Shown: positions 8,646 to 19,437, counted from the first letter of the stretch. The stretch is DNA of 64,000 bases from Gemmatimonadaceae bacterium (GCA_035633115.1 DASQFN010000047.1:310001-374000), one strand, 5' to 3'. Notes: generated from the letters alone by a model not told the origin. Numbers and translations: made by a program.

Positions 8646-9331
8646 GCGACGGGCAGTGTCACGAACTCGTAGCCGCGCTCTCGCAGCCGTGTGATGATTT
8701 GCGGAAGCGCACCAGCAGTCTGCATGCGATCACCGCTGGCGTTGTATCCGTCGCCGTCGTGAAGCAGCACGATCGACCCCGGCTTCACGCCCTCCACTGT
8801 CTGGTCAGCGATCGCCTGCACGCCTGGCCTGTCGCTGTCCCACACTCCGAGCGACCATCCGATGGTTCGCTCGCCCAATGAGCCCGCAATCGCGGAAACC
8901 CATGGGCTTCGGAATCCGTGCGGCGCCCGAAAAAACTGCGGTGTCTCCGAGCTGGCTCGCTCAATCGCGCGCTTGCCGAGTGTCACGTCGCGCCGGACAT
9001 AATGCGGAAGCTTGAAGTGCAGCTTTCGGTGAAAGTAGCCGTGATTGCCAACCTGATGGCCTTCCTGCACCGCCCGATGGACGAGCTGAGGCCAACGCTC
9101 CGCATGCCGTCCGAGAATAAAAAACGTCGCCTGCACGCCGTACTTGGCCAGCGTATCGAGGATAGACGGGGTCGCCTCAGGATTCGGGCCGTCGTCGAAC
9201 GTGAGCGCAACCTTTCGATCCTCCGTCGGCAGATGGCCCAGCACCGGCCCGAATACAAAACTGTTCCGGTGGAACGCGCCGTGTACCGCGCCTCCAAGCA
9301 TGGAGAGTCCTACGGCTGCCTGCAGAATCAT
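8642..9331 (-). CDS. Polysaccharide deacetylase (NodB family)
   Basis: Metal-dependent de-N-acetylase acting on polysaccharide or glycan N-acetyl groups. Motif 1 is TFDDGPNP and motif 2 is GNHGYFH, which supplies the His pair. The RAPHGFRSP stretch and LLHDGDGYN near the end supply motifs 3 to 5. The longer frame starts at 9397, but the ATG at 9331 overlaps the glycosyltransferase stop as ATGA and gives 229 residues beginning with a hydrophobic segment, likely a signal or anchor. It sits between a glycosyltransferase and a flippase-like gene, which suggests a cell-envelope glycan or glycolipid. Confidence 0.88.
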   Translation of the reverse strand: MILQAAVGLSMLGGAVHGAFHRNSFVFGPVLGHLPTEDRKVALTFDDGPNPEATPSILDTLAKYGVQATFFILGRHAERWPQLVHRAVQEGHQVGNHGYFHRKLHFKLPHYVRRDVTLGKRAIERASSETPQFFRAPHGFRSPWVSAIAGSLGERTIGWSLGVWDSDRPGVQAIADQTVEGVKPGSIVLLHDGDGYNASGDRMQTAGALPQIITRLRERGYEFVTLPVA

Positions 9332-10449
9332 ACCGTCACCGATGGGCCAAGAACGGCCGCATAAACGTCGAGCACGGCTTCGGTAACGCTCGGCCAACCG
9401 TACAGCTGAGCTACCTGGCGTCCCGCTTTTCCCAGACGCGCGCGAAGCGTCTCATCATCGAGAAGACGAACGAGACTGTCCGCCAGCGCGTCGCGGTCGC
9501 CGCAATGAAACATGAGTGCTTCACGCTCGTGCTTCACCACGTCGCGAAACCCCAGGATATCGGAGCATACAACGGGAGTCTCACACGCCATCGATTCCAG
9601 CAGAGTGATTCCAAACGACGCCTTCGTTGTCGGGCACGCGTAGATGGCGCTGTGAGCGTAATAGCTCGGCCTCGAGCCGAGAACTGAGCCGACAAAGGTG
9701 ATGTCAGGATCGGCGCCTGCGGCGCGATAGTAGTGTTTCCGCAGCGGACCGTCCCCGACCACCACCAGCTGCGCCTCGCGGTGGCGACCCCGAACCTTCT
9801 TGAAGGATTCAATCAGCGTGGTCAGTCCATTCCTTGGATCGAATCGACCGAGGAAAAGAATGACCGGCACGTCGCGCCGGATTCCCGGCGGCGGCGGCAC
9901 ATGTGGATTGAAGAGGTGAAGATCGATCCCGTTCGGGACGATCGTCCAGTTCGCTTCGAAGTAGCGGTTCAATGCGACCGTCGTCGAATGCGACACCGCG
10001 ATCGCCGCGGAGAGCTTGTCGAGCTTGTTCTGCAGATACTGGCGACTTATCCCGTACAGATACGAGCGCTCGAAATAAGTGTGGAAAGTTCCAAGCACGG
10101 GACAGTCCGCCTCATCCATCGCCAGCAGGGGAAGCGAAGGGCTGAGCGGAGAATGCACGTGAACGAGATCGTATCTGCCGCGCCTCAACGTCTCGCGCAT
10201 TTTCTTGCGCAGCGAAAGCCCGACTGTGAGACGAGCCTGCGAGCCATTGAAGTAGACCGGCTGGCTCGTGCCCAGGCGAATGACATGCGGCTCGTCCTGC
10301 GTGCCTTCGAGCTTGGATGTGATGATGTCTACGTGGTGCCCCAGCCTGCGTGCTTCACGCGCAAAGAAATGCACGTGCTCGCAGATGCCGCCGAGGTGAG
10401 GATAGTAGTACTCCGTCACGAGCGCGATTCTGAGAGGGCGCGCGAACAT
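9328..10449 (-). CDS. Family 4 glycosyltransferase
   Basis: GT-B retaining glycosyltransferase resembling PimA/PimB-type mannosyltransferases. The N-terminal Rossmann domain opens RIALVTEYYYPHLGGIC and has VHVHSPLSPSLP and GTFHTYFE. The C-terminal domain has VILFLGRFDPRNG, VVVGDGPL and the donor-binding FGITLLESMA with its conserved Glu pattern. The frame is open to 10530, but the ATG at 10449 has GAGG five bases ahead and gives 373 residues with a normal N-terminus. It follows ppdK after 58 bp and overlaps the deacetylase. The acceptor is unknown; an envelope glycolipid is the likely product class. Confidence 0.9.
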   Translation of the reverse strand: MFARPLRIALVTEYYYPHLGGICEHVHFFAREARRLGHHVDIITSKLEGTQDEPHVIRLGTSQPVYFNGSQARLTVGLSLRKKMRETLRRGRYDLVHVHSPLSPSLPLLAMDEADCPVLGTFHTYFERSYLYGISRQYLQNKLDKLSAAIAVSHSTTVALNRYFEANWTIVPNGIDLHLFNPHVPPPPGIRRDVPVILFLGRFDPRNGLTTLIESFKKVRGRHREAQLVVVGDGPLRKHYYRAAGADPDITFVGSVLGSRPSYYAHSAIYACPTTKASFGITLLESMACETPVVCSDILGFRDVVKHEREALMFHCGDRDALADSLVRLLDDETLRARLGKAGRQVAQLYGWPSVTEAVLDVYAAVLGPSVTV

Positions 10450-10507
10450 CGGCGCCTCGACCGGCAGCCAGGCCGCCGGCGTCATGTCTATCGCTCTCGC
10501 GAGATTG

Positions 10508-13174
10508 TTAGTTCTTACCCAGGGCGGCATGAGCAGCGGCTAGGCGCGCGACGGGCACGCGGAATGGTGAGCAGGAGACATAGTCGAAGCCCATATCGTG
10601 ACAGAGCTGAACGGAGCGAGGCTCGCCTCCGTGTTCGCCGCAGATTCCGATCTTCAGCTTCGGGCGCACCCGCCGTCCGTCTTCGACAGCGATCCTGATG
10701 AGGCGGCCGACGCCGGCCGCATCGAGCACCTGAAACGGATCGTCGGCAAAGATACCACGTTCGAGGTACGAAGGAAGGAAACGGCCTGCATCGTCGCGGC
10801 TCAGGCCAAAGGTTGTCTGTGTGAGGTCGTTGGTCCCGAACGAGAAGAACTCCGCTGACCGGGCGATCTCGTCGGCCGTCAGCGCCGCCCGCGGAAGCTC
10901 GATCATCGTACCGATGAGGTGGTGGATTGTCTCGCCCATTGCGCCGAGGACCTGCGCCGCGCTCTCCTCGAGGATGGCGCGCTGATTGTCGAACTCGGTT
11001 ACGCTCGAGACGAGCGGGATCATGATCTCCGGCCTGACGTCGATGCCCCGTCGCGCCGCACGCACGGCAGCTTCGAAAATCGCTCGTCCCTGCATCTCGG
11101 TGATCTCGGGGAACGTGATCCCAAGTCGGCAGCCACGATGCCCGAGCATCGGATTCGTCTCACGGAGCGACTCGACGATGCGACCGAGGTCTGCACGTCG
11201 GAGGCCGAGTGTGCGCGCGAGCAGCTTGCTCTCTTCGCCTCCATGCGGAAGAAACTCGTGCAATGGCGGGTCGAGCAGGCGAATCGTAACCGGGTATCCG
11301 TTCATCGCTTCGAAGATTCCCTCGAAGTCCGAGCGTTGCATTGGCAGGAGCTTCGCGAGTGCACGCCGGCGGCCGGCCGCGTCCCGGGCAACGATCATCT
11401 CCCGCATCGGCGTGATGCGGTCCCCCTCGAAGAACATGTGCTCGGTGCGGCATAATCCGATGCCCTCGGCTCCGAACCCACGCGCGATGCGAGCGTCGCG
11501 CGGAGTATCGGCGTTTGCCCTGACGCGCATCGTTCTGATCTCGTCCGCCCAGCCGAGCAGCTCGGCATACGACTGATACACGGGAGCGGCAGAGCTTTGC
11601 AGATCGCCTGTTGTCACTCTCACGATCTCGCTCGGAACGGTCGGGAGGTGGCCGGCAAAGACCCGTCCGGTTGCGCCATCCAGCGTCAGCCAGTCGCCTT
11701 CCGATATCTCCGTGCCGTTTACCGCAAAGCTGCGACGCTCGAGGTCGACCTCGATCTCCTTGCAGCCGACGATGGCGCACTTTCCCATTCCGCGCGCGAC
11801 AACCGCTGCGTGGCTCGTCATTCCGCCACGCGCTGTGAGTACCGCACGCGCGGCGACAATTCCGGCAAAGTCTTCCGGGGTGGTCTCGTCACGGACGAGT
11901 ATCACGTGGTCGCCGGCGGCCGCACGGGTCTCGGCACTATCGGGATCGAACACCGCAATGCCGCTCTCCGCACCCGGGCTCGCGGGGAGCCCGGTGCAAA
12001 GTGGAACGGCGCGAACTGACGGGTCGATGATAGGATGCAGGAGCTGGTTGAGCTGTCCGGCCGGAACGCGCCTGACCGCTTCGTTCTTGTCGATGAGTCC
12101 CTCACTAACCATGTCACGGGCTATGCGCACTGCTGCGGCAGCGGTGCGTTTGCCCGTACGCGTCTGCAGAAGAAAGAGTTTCCCGCGCTCGACCGTAAAC
12201 TCGAGGTCCTGCATCTCGGCATAGTGTTTTTCCAGCCTGTCCTGAGTCTGGAGCAGCTCGGTGTACGCCGCGGGCAGCCGCTCGGCCATTTCCGAGATCG
12301 CCAGCGGAGTTCTAATGCCTGCGACGACATCCTCTCCTTGCGCGTTGACGAGAAACTCTCCGTAAAACTTCGGCTCGCCGGTGGATGGATCGCGTGTGAA
12401 GGCAACACCGGTGCCGGAATCATCGCCGAGGTTTCCAAATACCATGGACACTACATTGACCGCTGTCCCAAGGCCTTCGGGGATGTTGTTTACTTTCCTG
12501 TAGTCACGCGCCTTTTTCAGCGTCCACGACTTCCACACCGCTTCGATCGCGCCCCACAGCTGCACCGTTGGATTGGTGGGAAAAGCCGCGCCCGCGCGGT
12601 TGCGCACCAGCGACTTGTATTCCTCGACGAGGTTGCGCAGTGCGTCTTCGCTGAGCTCGGAGTCGCTGCTGGCGCCGGTCGTCATCCGTCGGGCCTTCAG
12701 CAGATGCTCGAAGTCGCTTCCCGGGACGCCGAGGACGACGTCGGAGTACATCTGGATGAAGCGACGGTACGAATCGTATGCGAAGCAGGCGCTGCTGCTG
12801 AGCCTGGCGAGCCCTTCTGCTGTCCGATCGTTCAGCCCCAGGTTAAGAATTGTTTCCATCATCCCCGGCATGGAGACGGGCGCGCCGGAGCGAACAGAGA
12901 CGAGCAATGGATTCGCCGGATCTCCGAACCGCCGGCCAGTTGCCTTTTCGAGGCGAGCCAGATTTCCCTCCACCTGGGCGCGCAGTCGATCGGAGTACTT
13001 TCCGTCGCGCAGGAACGCGATGCACTCGGAGCACGCAATCGTGAAGCCGGCTGGAACCGGCACGCCGAGGTTGGTCATTTCGGCGAGGTTGGCGCCCTTT
13101 CCTCCGAGGACGCTCTTCATGTCGCGCGTGCCTTCAGCGGCGCCGTTGCCGAAAAAGAAAACAGATTGGGTCAT
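10508..13174 (-). CDS. ppdK: Pyruvate, phosphate dikinase
   Basis: Interconverts pyruvate, ATP and phosphate with PEP, AMP and pyrophosphate. The 888 residues cover the ATP-grasp domain, the swivelling phosphohistidine domain with GGMTSHAAVVARG near residue 455, and the PEP/pyruvate barrel with the catalytic cysteine in GICGEHGGEP near the end. Length is normal. It lies four bases after purF at the tail of the purine run, so it may be co-transcribed; its AMP and pyrophosphate chemistry is at least related to purine pools, though that link is inference. Confidence 0.96.
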   Translation of the reverse strand: MTQSVFFFGNGAAEGTRDMKSVLGGKGANLAEMTNLGVPVPAGFTIACSECIAFLRDGKYSDRLRAQVEGNLARLEKATGRRFGDPANPLLVSVRSGAPVSMPGMMETILNLGLNDRTAEGLARLSSSACFAYDSYRRFIQMYSDVVLGVPGSDFEHLLKARRMTTGASSDSELSEDALRNLVEEYKSLVRNRAGAAFPTNPTVQLWGAIEAVWKSWTLKKARDYRKVNNIPEGLGTAVNVVSMVFGNLGDDSGTGVAFTRDPSTGEPKFYGEFLVNAQGEDVVAGIRTPLAISEMAERLPAAYTELLQTQDRLEKHYAEMQDLEFTVERGKLFLLQTRTGKRTAAAAVRIARDMVSEGLIDKNEAVRRVPAGQLNQLLHPIIDPSVRAVPLCTGLPASPGAESGIAVFDPDSAETRAAAGDHVILVRDETTPEDFAGIVAARAVLTARGGMTSHAAVVARGMGKCAIVGCKEIEVDLERRSFAVNGTEISEGDWLTLDGATGRVFAGHLPTVPSEIVRVTTGDLQSSAAPVYQSYAELLGWADEIRTMRVRANADTPRDARIARGFGAEGIGLCRTEHMFFEGDRITPMREMIVARDAAGRRRALAKLLPMQRSDFEGIFEAMNGYPVTIRLLDPPLHEFLPHGGEESKLLARTLGLRRADLGRIVESLRETNPMLGHRGCRLGITFPEITEMQGRAIFEAAVRAARRGIDVRPEIMIPLVSSVTEFDNQRAILEESAAQVLGAMGETIHHLIGTMIELPRAALTADEIARSAEFFSFGTNDLTQTTFGLSRDDAGRFLPSYLERGIFADDPFQVLDAAGVGRLIRIAVEDGRRVRPKLKIGICGEHGGEPRSVQLCHDMGFDYVSCSPFRVPVARLAAAHAALGKN

Positions 13175-13178
13175 GCCG

Positions 13179-14561
13179 TCAGCAGCCGCAGCCGAATCGA
13201 AGCTTCTCGGGGTCGGTCGGCGGCGGAGTTGGATAGTCGCCCGAGAAACAAGCGTGACAGAATCCGTTCGGGCCGTTAGGTACCGACTCGAGCATTCCTT
13301 CGAGAGAGAGGTAGCCGAGCGTATCCACCTCGAGAGTGCGGGCTATGTCATCCACCTCGAGATTGGCGGCGATCAGCTCGTCGCGGTTGGGCGTGTCGAT
13401 TCCGTAATAGCACGGGCCCGTGATGGGTGGAGAGCTGACGCGCATGTGAACCTCGCGCGCCCCCGCTGCGCGAACCATCGCTACGAGCCCCTTTGTTGTC
13501 GTGCCACGCACAATGGAATCATCCACCATTACGACGCTTTTCCCGTTGAGCACCTCGCGGACCGCGTTGTACTTCACCTTCACCTTGGCGTCGCGGCCGG
13601 CCTGCGTCGGTTGAATGAACGTGCGGCCTACGTAGTGATTGCGAATCAAAGCGAGCTCGAACGGCAACTTTGATTCCTCGGCGTATCCAAGGGCGGCGGA
13701 ATTGGATGAATCCGGAACGCTGAAAACAAGCTCTGCGCCCGGAGCAGGGCATTCGCGCGCAAGTCGGCGCCCCAGAGCACGACGCGCGCGGTCTACCGAT
13801 CCGCCAAACACCCTGCTGTCGGGTCGCGCGAAATACACGTACTCGAAGACGCACTGGCGGCTTTCCCGCTTCGGCAGCGGGAATGATGATCTTGTTCCGT
13901 CCGCGTCGACGGCCACGATTTCTCCGCGCTCCACCTCGCGTACAACGGTTGCTCCAACAATGTCCAGGGCGCAGGTCTCGGATGCGAAAACGGTCGAGTC
14001 ACCGAGCTTGCCCATCACGAGCGGTCGCCAGCCTCGCGGATCGCGCGTTGCGAGCAGGGTCTCACCGATCATCACTACCAGCGAGTAGGCTCCTTCGACA
14101 TCGCATAGCGCGTCGGCAAGACGCTCTTCGGGCTTGCCCGCCGAAGAGCGCGCGATCCGATGGACAAGCACCTCGGAGTCCATCGTCGACGTAAAAATCG
14201 CCCCGGTTTCAACGAGATCGTGTTTCAGCTCCGTGGCGTTGGTCAGATTGCCGTTGTGCGCGAGAGCGACGTATCCATCGCGCACGCGCGCAAGAACCGG
14301 CTGTGCATTCTCGATTGTCGACGAGCCTGCCGTGCTGTAGCGTGTGTGGCCGATCGCCAGGTCGCCCGCGAGACGCGCGACATCCATCGCCTCGAATCCT
14401 TCCGAGACAAGGCCCATCGTCTTCGACGCGCGCGCGCCGGTGAGTCTGTCCAGCGCAACGATGCCCGCCGATTCCTGTCCGCGGTGCTGCAATGAATAAA
14501 GCCCGAGATGCGTTATCTCAGCGGCTTTGGGGTGGGCGTAAATACCAAAGATTCCGCACAT
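13179..14561 (-). CDS. purF: Amidophosphoribosyltransferase
   Basis: First step of purine synthesis: PRPP plus glutamine to phosphoribosylamine. The open frame runs back to 14951, but the ATG at 14561 puts the nucleophile cysteine at position 2 (MCGIFGIY), with no propeptide. It lies two bases after the purL stop and gives 460 residues. The PRPP-binding motif VMVDDSIVRGTT is near residue 345. Cysteines in CVFEYVYFARP, GPCYYGID and CHACFSG match the places that ligate the 4Fe-4S cluster in Bacillus-type PurF. End-product inhibition is expected from the family. Confidence 0.95.
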   Translation of the reverse strand: MCGIFGIYAHPKAAEITHLGLYSLQHRGQESAGIVALDRLTGARASKTMGLVSEGFEAMDVARLAGDLAIGHTRYSTAGSSTIENAQPVLARVRDGYVALAHNGNLTNATELKHDLVETGAIFTSTMDSEVLVHRIARSSAGKPEERLADALCDVEGAYSLVVMIGETLLATRDPRGWRPLVMGKLGDSTVFASETCALDIVGATVVREVERGEIVAVDADGTRSSFPLPKRESRQCVFEYVYFARPDSRVFGGSVDRARRALGRRLARECPAPGAELVFSVPDSSNSAALGYAEESKLPFELALIRNHYVGRTFIQPTQAGRDAKVKVKYNAVREVLNGKSVVMVDDSIVRGTTTKGLVAMVRAAGAREVHMRVSSPPITGPCYYGIDTPNRDELIAANLEVDDIARTLEVDTLGYLSLEGMLESVPNGPNGFCHACFSGDYPTPPPTDPEKLRFGCGC

Positions 14562-14563
14562 CG

Positions 14564-16870
14564 TCAGACGCCGGCCATGACAGGCTCGGGCTCCGGGTCG
14601 GACGCAAGCGCCGGCCGCGACATGATCTCTCGAATCGCGTTGTGATAGGCGTCGGAGAGTGCATTCACCTCGGCCCTCAGCACGTCGCCGCCCAGTCCGA
14701 TACGAAAACCTTCCTCCGGACCCGTAACGCTGCCAATCTCGCGAGCAGGAACCCCGTGCGAGGAGGCAATTTGCAACACGGCCTCGACGGCGCTTGTCGA
14801 GAGAACGAACCGCGCCTGCGCCTCGCCGAACAATGCCGCACGCGTAGAAATGCCGTGATCCGATCCGAGCTCGATGTCGATGCCATGCGGCGGGTCGCGA
14901 TTTGCGACGCAGCACTCTGCGAGCGCCACGGCAAGGCCACCGTCGCTGCAATCGTGCGCGGATGCGACGAGTCCGTCAGCGATGCATTCGAGAAGCGCTT
15001 CGATGGCGGCGCGCTCCGCGTCGAGATCGCACGCCGGTGGGCGGCCGGCAACAACACCGTGTATGCACGCGAGATACTCGCTGCCGCCGAGCTCGCCTGT
15101 GCACTCGCCGAAGAGGACGATGTGGTCTCCTTCGTTGCGGAACGTCGCCCGCGTCGCGTGGGCGATGTCGCTCAGCACGCCGACCATTCCAATTACCGGT
15201 GTCGGGTAGACGGCGCCGGCGGGACTCTCATTATAGAGTGATACATTCCCACCGGTGACGGGTGTCGAGAGGGTCGTGCAGGCCTCGCCTATTCCCGCTA
15301 TGGCCTCGCTCAGCTGAAAGAAGACTTCGGGCCGCTTCGGATTGCCGAAGTTGAGACAGTTCGTGATTGCCATCGGACGTCCGCCGCTGGCCGCGACGTT
15401 GCGCGCGGCTTCGGCCACGGCGAGACGTCCTCCCATTCGTGGGTCGAGATAGACATAGCGCCCGTTGCCGTCGGTCTTGAGCGCGAGGCCCTTTCGCGTT
15501 CCGCGCACGCGGATGACGGCTGCGTCGCCGCCAGGGCCAACGACCGTGTTCGTGCGAACGGTCGAGTCATACTGTCGGTAAGCCCAGGCCTTGCTCGCAA
15601 TTGTCGGCGAAGCGAGAAGCTGCAGCAGTGTCCACGAGCGATCACTCTCCTCCGGAAGCTCTGCGATTGCGTCCACGTCAACGGCGCGCAAGGCCGCAAT
15701 CTCAGGGTCTTCGCGTGCCGGCGGCGAGTAGCGCGGGCAATCCGTGACGAGCCGCGAACCCGGGAACTCAGCGACGATCCGCTCGCCCTCTGTTACGCGA
15801 TAAACGGGCTCGGCAATGACTTCACCGATCACCTCCGCTTCCAGATCCCATTTTGCGAGTATCGCTCTGACTTCGTCCTCCCGCCCGCGAAGTGCGACGA
15901 CGAGCATCCGCTCCTGGGATTCGCTGAGCAGAATCTCGTACGGAGTCATGCCTGTCTCCCGCACCGGGACTTTGGTGACGTCGATCACCACGCCAACTTC
16001 GCCGCGCTCGGCCATCTCCGCCGAGGAGGAGGTGAGCCCGGCTGCTCCCATGTCCTGGATGGCTACGATATGTCCGCTTGCGATGAGCTCGAGGCTCGCC
16101 TCGAGAAGAAGCTTCTCGGTGAACGGGTCGCCCACCTGCACACGCGGCCGCTTTGCGTCGCTCGCCTCCGAGAGATCTTCCGAAGCGAACGATGCTCCAT
16201 GAATTCCGTCGCGACCCGTGCGGGCCCCGACCGCCATTATCGGGTTGCCGACTCCCTCGGCCTTTGCGCGAATCAGATCTTTCTCGTGCACCAGGCCGAC
16301 GCACATCGCGTTGACGAGAGGGTTTGTCTCATAGGCTGGATCGAAGACGATCTCGCCGGCAACGGTGGGAATACCGACGCAGTTTCCGTAGTCGCCAATT
16401 CCTTTTACGACTCCCGAAAAGAGGTATCGCACTCGCGCGCTCTCGAGAGATCCGAAGCGTAGCGAGTTGAGCATGGCCACCGGACGTGCTCCCATCGTGA
16501 AGACGTCGCGGAGAATTCCACCGACGCCGGTTGCCGCTCCCTGGTACGGTTCGACGGCCGAGGGATGATTGTGCGACTCGATCTTGAAAGCGACGGCCAT
16601 GCCGTCACCAATCGAGATCACGCCGGCGTTCTCGCCCGGACCCTGGAGCACATACGGCGCTGAAGTCGGGAGCGTCTTCAGCAGATTTCGGGAATGCTTG
16701 TAAGAGCAGTGCTCACTCCACAACGCGCTGATGATTCCGAGCTCGGTGAATGTAGGCGTGCGTCCGAGCATTCTTGCGAGCCAGTCGAATTCAGCGTCAG
16801 TCAGTCCGTGCTCCGCGACGATGTCGGGAGTGATTGGCGGATCGCCGGGGCGGGGAAGGACCTTCGTCAC
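14564..16870 (-). CDS. purL: Phosphoribosylformylglycinamidine synthase subunit PurL
   Basis: Catalytic subunit converting FGAR to FGAM with ATP and ammonia supplied by PurQ, assembled through PurS. The 768 residues are of the small PurL type. Recognisable stretches are [30 protein letters not shown] and [16 protein letters not shown] in the first half, and GGNVSLYNE and [13 protein letters not shown] in the second half. It overlaps purQ by four bases and is followed by purF after two. Confidence 0.96.
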   Translation of the reverse strand: MTKVLPRPGDPPITPDIVAEHGLTDAEFDWLARMLGRTPTFTELGIISALWSEHCSYKHSRNLLKTLPTSAPYVLQGPGENAGVISIGDGMAVAFKIESHNHPSAVEPYQGAATGVGGILRDVFTMGARPVAMLNSLRFGSLESARVRYLFSGVVKGIGDYGNCVGIPTVAGEIVFDPAYETNPLVNAMCVGLVHEKDLIRAKAEGVGNPIMAVGARTGRDGIHGASFASEDLSEASDAKRPRVQVGDPFTEKLLLEASLELIASGHIVAIQDMGAAGLTSSSAEMAERGEVGVVIDVTKVPVRETGMTPYEILLSESQERMLVVALRGREDEVRAILAKWDLEAEVIGEVIAEPVYRVTEGERIVAEFPGSRLVTDCPRYSPPAREDPEIAALRAVDVDAIAELPEESDRSWTLLQLLASPTIASKAWAYRQYDSTVRTNTVVGPGGDAAVIRVRGTRKGLALKTDGNGRYVYLDPRMGGRLAVAEAARNVAASGGRPMAITNCLNFGNPKRPEVFFQLSEAIAGIGEACTTLSTPVTGGNVSLYNESPAGAVYPTPVIGMVGVLSDIAHATRATFRNEGDHIVLFGECTGELGGSEYLACIHGVVAGRPPACDLDAERAAIEALLECIADGLVASAHDCSDGGLAVALAECCVANRDPPHGIDIELGSDHGISTRAALFGEAQARFVLSTSAVEAVLQIASSHGVPAREIGSVTGPEEGFRIGLGGDVLRAEVNALSDAYHNAIREIMSRPALASDPEPEPVMAGV

Positions 16871-17562
16871 GCTGACGCAGCCGATTCGAGTAGAGACTCG
16901 AAGATTCCAATGCCGTCACACGAACCGACGATCTGATCCATTGCCCGCTCAGGGTGTGGCATGAGCCCCACGACGTTGCCGCGCTCGTTGACTATCCCCG
17001 CGATGTTATTGGCCGCGCCGTTCGGATTTGCCCGCGCCGACGCTTCTCCCCTGGAATCCACGTAGCGGAAAACCACTCGTCCCTCACTCTCGAGCTTGTC
17101 CAGCGTCTCTGCATCGGCCGTATAGCGCCCATCGCCGTGGGCAACTGGCATCGTGACGAGCTGACCCGGCTCGTACGACGACGTGAAAATGGTCCGAGTA
17201 TTCTCGACCCGCATTGTGATCGGCGACGAAACGAACTGCAGTGTCTGATTTCGAAGCAATGCTCCGGGGAGCAGGCCGGCCTCGCACGCGATCTGGAATC
17301 CGTTGCAAATGCAGAGAACGGGTGCGCCGCGGCGCGCGTGCAACACGACCTCGTTCATGATCGGACTGAACCGCGCGATCGCGCCGGGACGCAGGTAATC
17401 GCCGTAGCTGAATCCCCCCGGGAGCACGACTACATCCACGCCCTGCAGATCGCGGTCCTTGTGCCAGATGTAAACTCCCTGTTCCCCAAGCGTGTCGACG
17501 ACCCCGCGCATAGTGTCGTAGTCGCAGTTCGAGCCCGGGAAGGTGACGATTCCAAACTTCAT
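16867..17562 (-). CDS. purQ: Phosphoribosylformylglycinamidine synthase subunit PurQ
   Basis: Glutaminase subunit that feeds ammonia to PurL. It is a class I amidotransferase of 231 residues with the nucleophile in [10 protein letters not shown] near residue 86, the [13 protein letters not shown] oxyanion region, and the His-Glu pair in MPHPERAMD near 205. It overlaps purS and purL by four bases on each side. Confidence 0.96.
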   Translation of the reverse strand: MKFGIVTFPGSNCDYDTMRGVVDTLGEQGVYIWHKDRDLQGVDVVVLPGGFSYGDYLRPGAIARFSPIMNEVVLHARRGAPVLCICNGFQIACEAGLLPGALLRNQTLQFVSSPITMRVENTRTIFTSSYEPGQLVTMPVAHGDGRYTADAETLDKLESEGRVVFRYVDSRGEASARANPNGAANNIAGIVNERGNVVGLMPHPERAMDQIVGSCDGIGIFESLLESAASA

Positions 17563-17816
17563 GCAGGTGTCGCGGATTCGATCTCGAAGTCTTCCGTCAC
17601 AGGGTTGGCGAGCAGGCGCTCACACATTGCCGTTACCGACGTTACTGCGGCGTCGGCATTCTCGCTTTCGGTGTCGATAGTCAGGTGGCGGCCGACGTGC
17701 ACTGACATCACTCCCTCGAACCCCAGCGAATGAAGGGCGCTTTCCACGGCCTTACCCTGCGGATCGAGGATGCCGCGGCGAGGAGTGATATGAACGGATA
17801 CACGGAATATGCTCAC
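17559..17816 (-). CDS. purS: Phosphoribosylformylglycinamidine synthase subunit PurS
   Basis: Small scaffold subunit that joins PurL and PurQ. The 85-residue protein begins VSIFRVSVHITPRRGILDP, matching the family, followed by QGKAVESALHSLGF. The open frame extends far upstream through pssA, but that part is out of frame with any real gene. The GTG at 17816 overlaps the pssA stop as GTGA and gives the family length. Confidence 0.93.
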   Translation of the reverse strand: MSIFRVSVHITPRRGILDPQGKAVESALHSLGFEGVMSVHVGRHLTIDTESENADAAVTSVTAMCERLLANPVTEDFEIESATPA

Positions 17817-18793
17817 AGGTCCTCGTCGGGCGCCGCGGGGCGAGGTGGAAAATCGCGCGGGCGATTTTCGTCCTCGCGAGGATAAGGACGCCGGCGTTTG
17901 CGCCGGCGCGTCCCTCGCTGCGGAACCGGGCCGATGTCCGGCACCAGTATCTCCGGCGGATCGGTCCGCCCGACGTCGAACTCCTCGTCGTCGTCGGTAA
18001 TTACCGGGATGTCCCCGCGTGGAAGCTTGCCGATCAGTCCAAAGAATACTGTTTTGCCCACACCGTAGAGGACATAAGCGACAAGGGCTGGGAAGTAGAA
18101 TTGTTTCTGCAGGAAGATGATGCCCAGGATCGTACCGGCCACGACGAGTGAGCCGAGGATCTCCGAGATCTTGCGATAGCCGATAGTCGGGACTGCGGGA
18201 TACGAGACGTTGCTGATCATCAGAAAAGCGAGGGCCAGCATCAGGAACCGGAGCCAGAAATGCCACGGCAGATCTCCAAGGATGGTCTCCGTGTACAGCG
18301 GGGTCTGACTGAACCAGTAATAGGTGGCGAGCGTCATTCCCGCGGCGGGGCTGGGCAGCCCGTGGAAGTACCGCTTGGCCCGGCCCGCCTGCTCGACGTT
18401 GAAGCGCGCGAGTCTGATTGCCGCGCAGGCAACGTAGAAAAAGACGACGAGCCAGTCCCACCCCTCACGATTCAGGATCGCGAAGTACATGATCATCGCT
18501 GGAGCCAGTCCGAACGAGATCACGTCAACGAGCGAGTCAAGCTCCGAGCCGAATCGGGATCCGCTGCCCGTTGCCCGCGCCACGCGTCCGTCAAGCGCGT
18601 CGGCAACTCCGCCCAGCACGATCAACAGTCCGGCCAGATCGAGCTGATTGCGCGACGCGCTGATTATCGCGAAGACGCCGCAGAAGAGGTTGGCCAGCGT
18701 CAGGCCGCTCGGCAGAACCACGACGCTTCGCCGAAGCTTCTGCCGGCCACGCCTCACCCGATGCTCGCGGGGCTCGTCCGGGGTGCCGATCAT
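17813..18793 (-). CDS. pssA: CDP-diacylglycerol-serine O-phosphatidyltransferase
   Basis: Makes phosphatidylserine from CDP-diacylglycerol and serine in the membrane. The CDP-alcohol phosphatidyltransferase signature DG-xx-AR-x8-G-x3-D-x3-D is complete, from DGRVAR to DSLVD near residues 70 to 95. About seven hydrophobic segments follow, then a charged Arg-rich tail of about 70 residues (near 255 to 326) that many homologues lack. It overlaps psd and purS by four bases each, so a phospholipid gene pair sits inside the purine run. Confidence 0.94.
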   Translation of the reverse strand: MIGTPDEPREHRVRRGRQKLRRSVVVLPSGLTLANLFCGVFAIISASRNQLDLAGLLIVLGGVADALDGRVARATGSGSRFGSELDSLVDVISFGLAPAMIMYFAILNREGWDWLVVFFYVACAAIRLARFNVEQAGRAKRYFHGLPSPAAGMTLATYYWFSQTPLYTETILGDLPWHFWLRFLMLALAFLMISNVSYPAVPTIGYRKISEILGSLVVAGTILGIIFLQKQFYFPALVAYVLYGVGKTVFFGLIGKLPRGDIPVITDDDEEFDVGRTDPPEILVPDIGPVPQRGTRRRKRRRPYPREDENRPRDFPPRPAAPDEDL

Positions 18794-19437
18794 TGCAGCT
18801 CTGCCAGCACGGTCGTCCCGGCGGTCGTCAGATCACCAACCTTGGCGAGGACTCGGGCGTCAGCGGGAACGAAGACATCCACCCGCGATCCGAATCTGAT
18901 CAGTCCCATTCGGTCGCCCTGACGCACAACCGTCCCAACCTTGCTATACGTCACGATTCGTCGCGCGATCAGCCCCGCTATCTGGCGAACCAGCACGCGG
19001 TGCTGACCGGATTCAATTCCAACCGACATCTGCTCGTTCTCGAGACTGGATTTCTCGGCGGCCGCGTTGATGAACTTTCCCTTGTTGTAATGCACGTAAC
19101 TCACCGTCCCGTCCACCGGGTACCTGTTTACATGGACGTTGAAGACGTTCATGAAGATGGACATGCGGACGGCCCGGCCCTTGATGAAGGCCGACTCATC
19201 CACCTCCGTCAGCATTATGAGCCGTCCATCGGCGGGAGCGAGGACCAGCTGGGCGCCTCGGTCGCCCGTACGCTCGGGATCGCGGAAGAAGTACGCGACC
19301 CACAGGGCAATGAGCGTTACGATCACTGCGAGCAACCACAGCGCCCAGGACCTGCGTGCCAGAGCGAGAGCGAACGCTGCTACGGCAGCGAGTGTCGCAA
19401 TGCCAATGAAAAGGTATCCTTCGCGCGCAAAGTTCAA
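18790..19437 (-). CDS. psd: Phosphatidylserine decarboxylase (short form)
   Basis: Converts phosphatidylserine to phosphatidylethanolamine. It has two N-terminal hydrophobic segments, then [17 protein letters not shown] with the catalytic histidines, and [13 protein letters not shown]. The self-cleavage site is the Gly-Ser in IRFGSRVD near residue 185, where the serine becomes the pyruvoyl group. The 215 residues match the short (type II) enzymes. It overlaps purC and pssA by four bases each. Confidence 0.94.
   Translation of the reverse strand: MNFAREGYLFIGIATLAAVAAFALALARRSWALWLLAVIVTLIALWVAYFFRDPERTGDRGAQLVLAPADGRLIMLTEVDESAFIKGRAVRMSIFMNVFNVHVNRYPVDGTVSYVHYNKGKFINAAAEKSSLENEQMSVGIESGQHRVLVRQIAGLIARRIVTYSKVGTVVRQGDRMGLIRFGSRVDVFVPADARVLAKVGDLTTAGTTVLAELQ

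Noticed and set aside
12035-13279. Long plus-strand ORF (414 codons) opposite ppdK
   Set aside because: It is antisense to the conserved ppdK frame, has arginine/histidine-rich composition typical of GC-rich shadow frames, and shows no family motif.
14562-14951. Upstream extension of the purF frame
   Set aside because: PurF needs Cys at position 2 (MCGIF), which only ATG 14561 provides; the extension overlaps purL.
17817-18461. Upstream extension of the purS frame
   Set aside because: It lies out of frame over pssA, which has a complete signature. GTG 17816 gives the right PurS.
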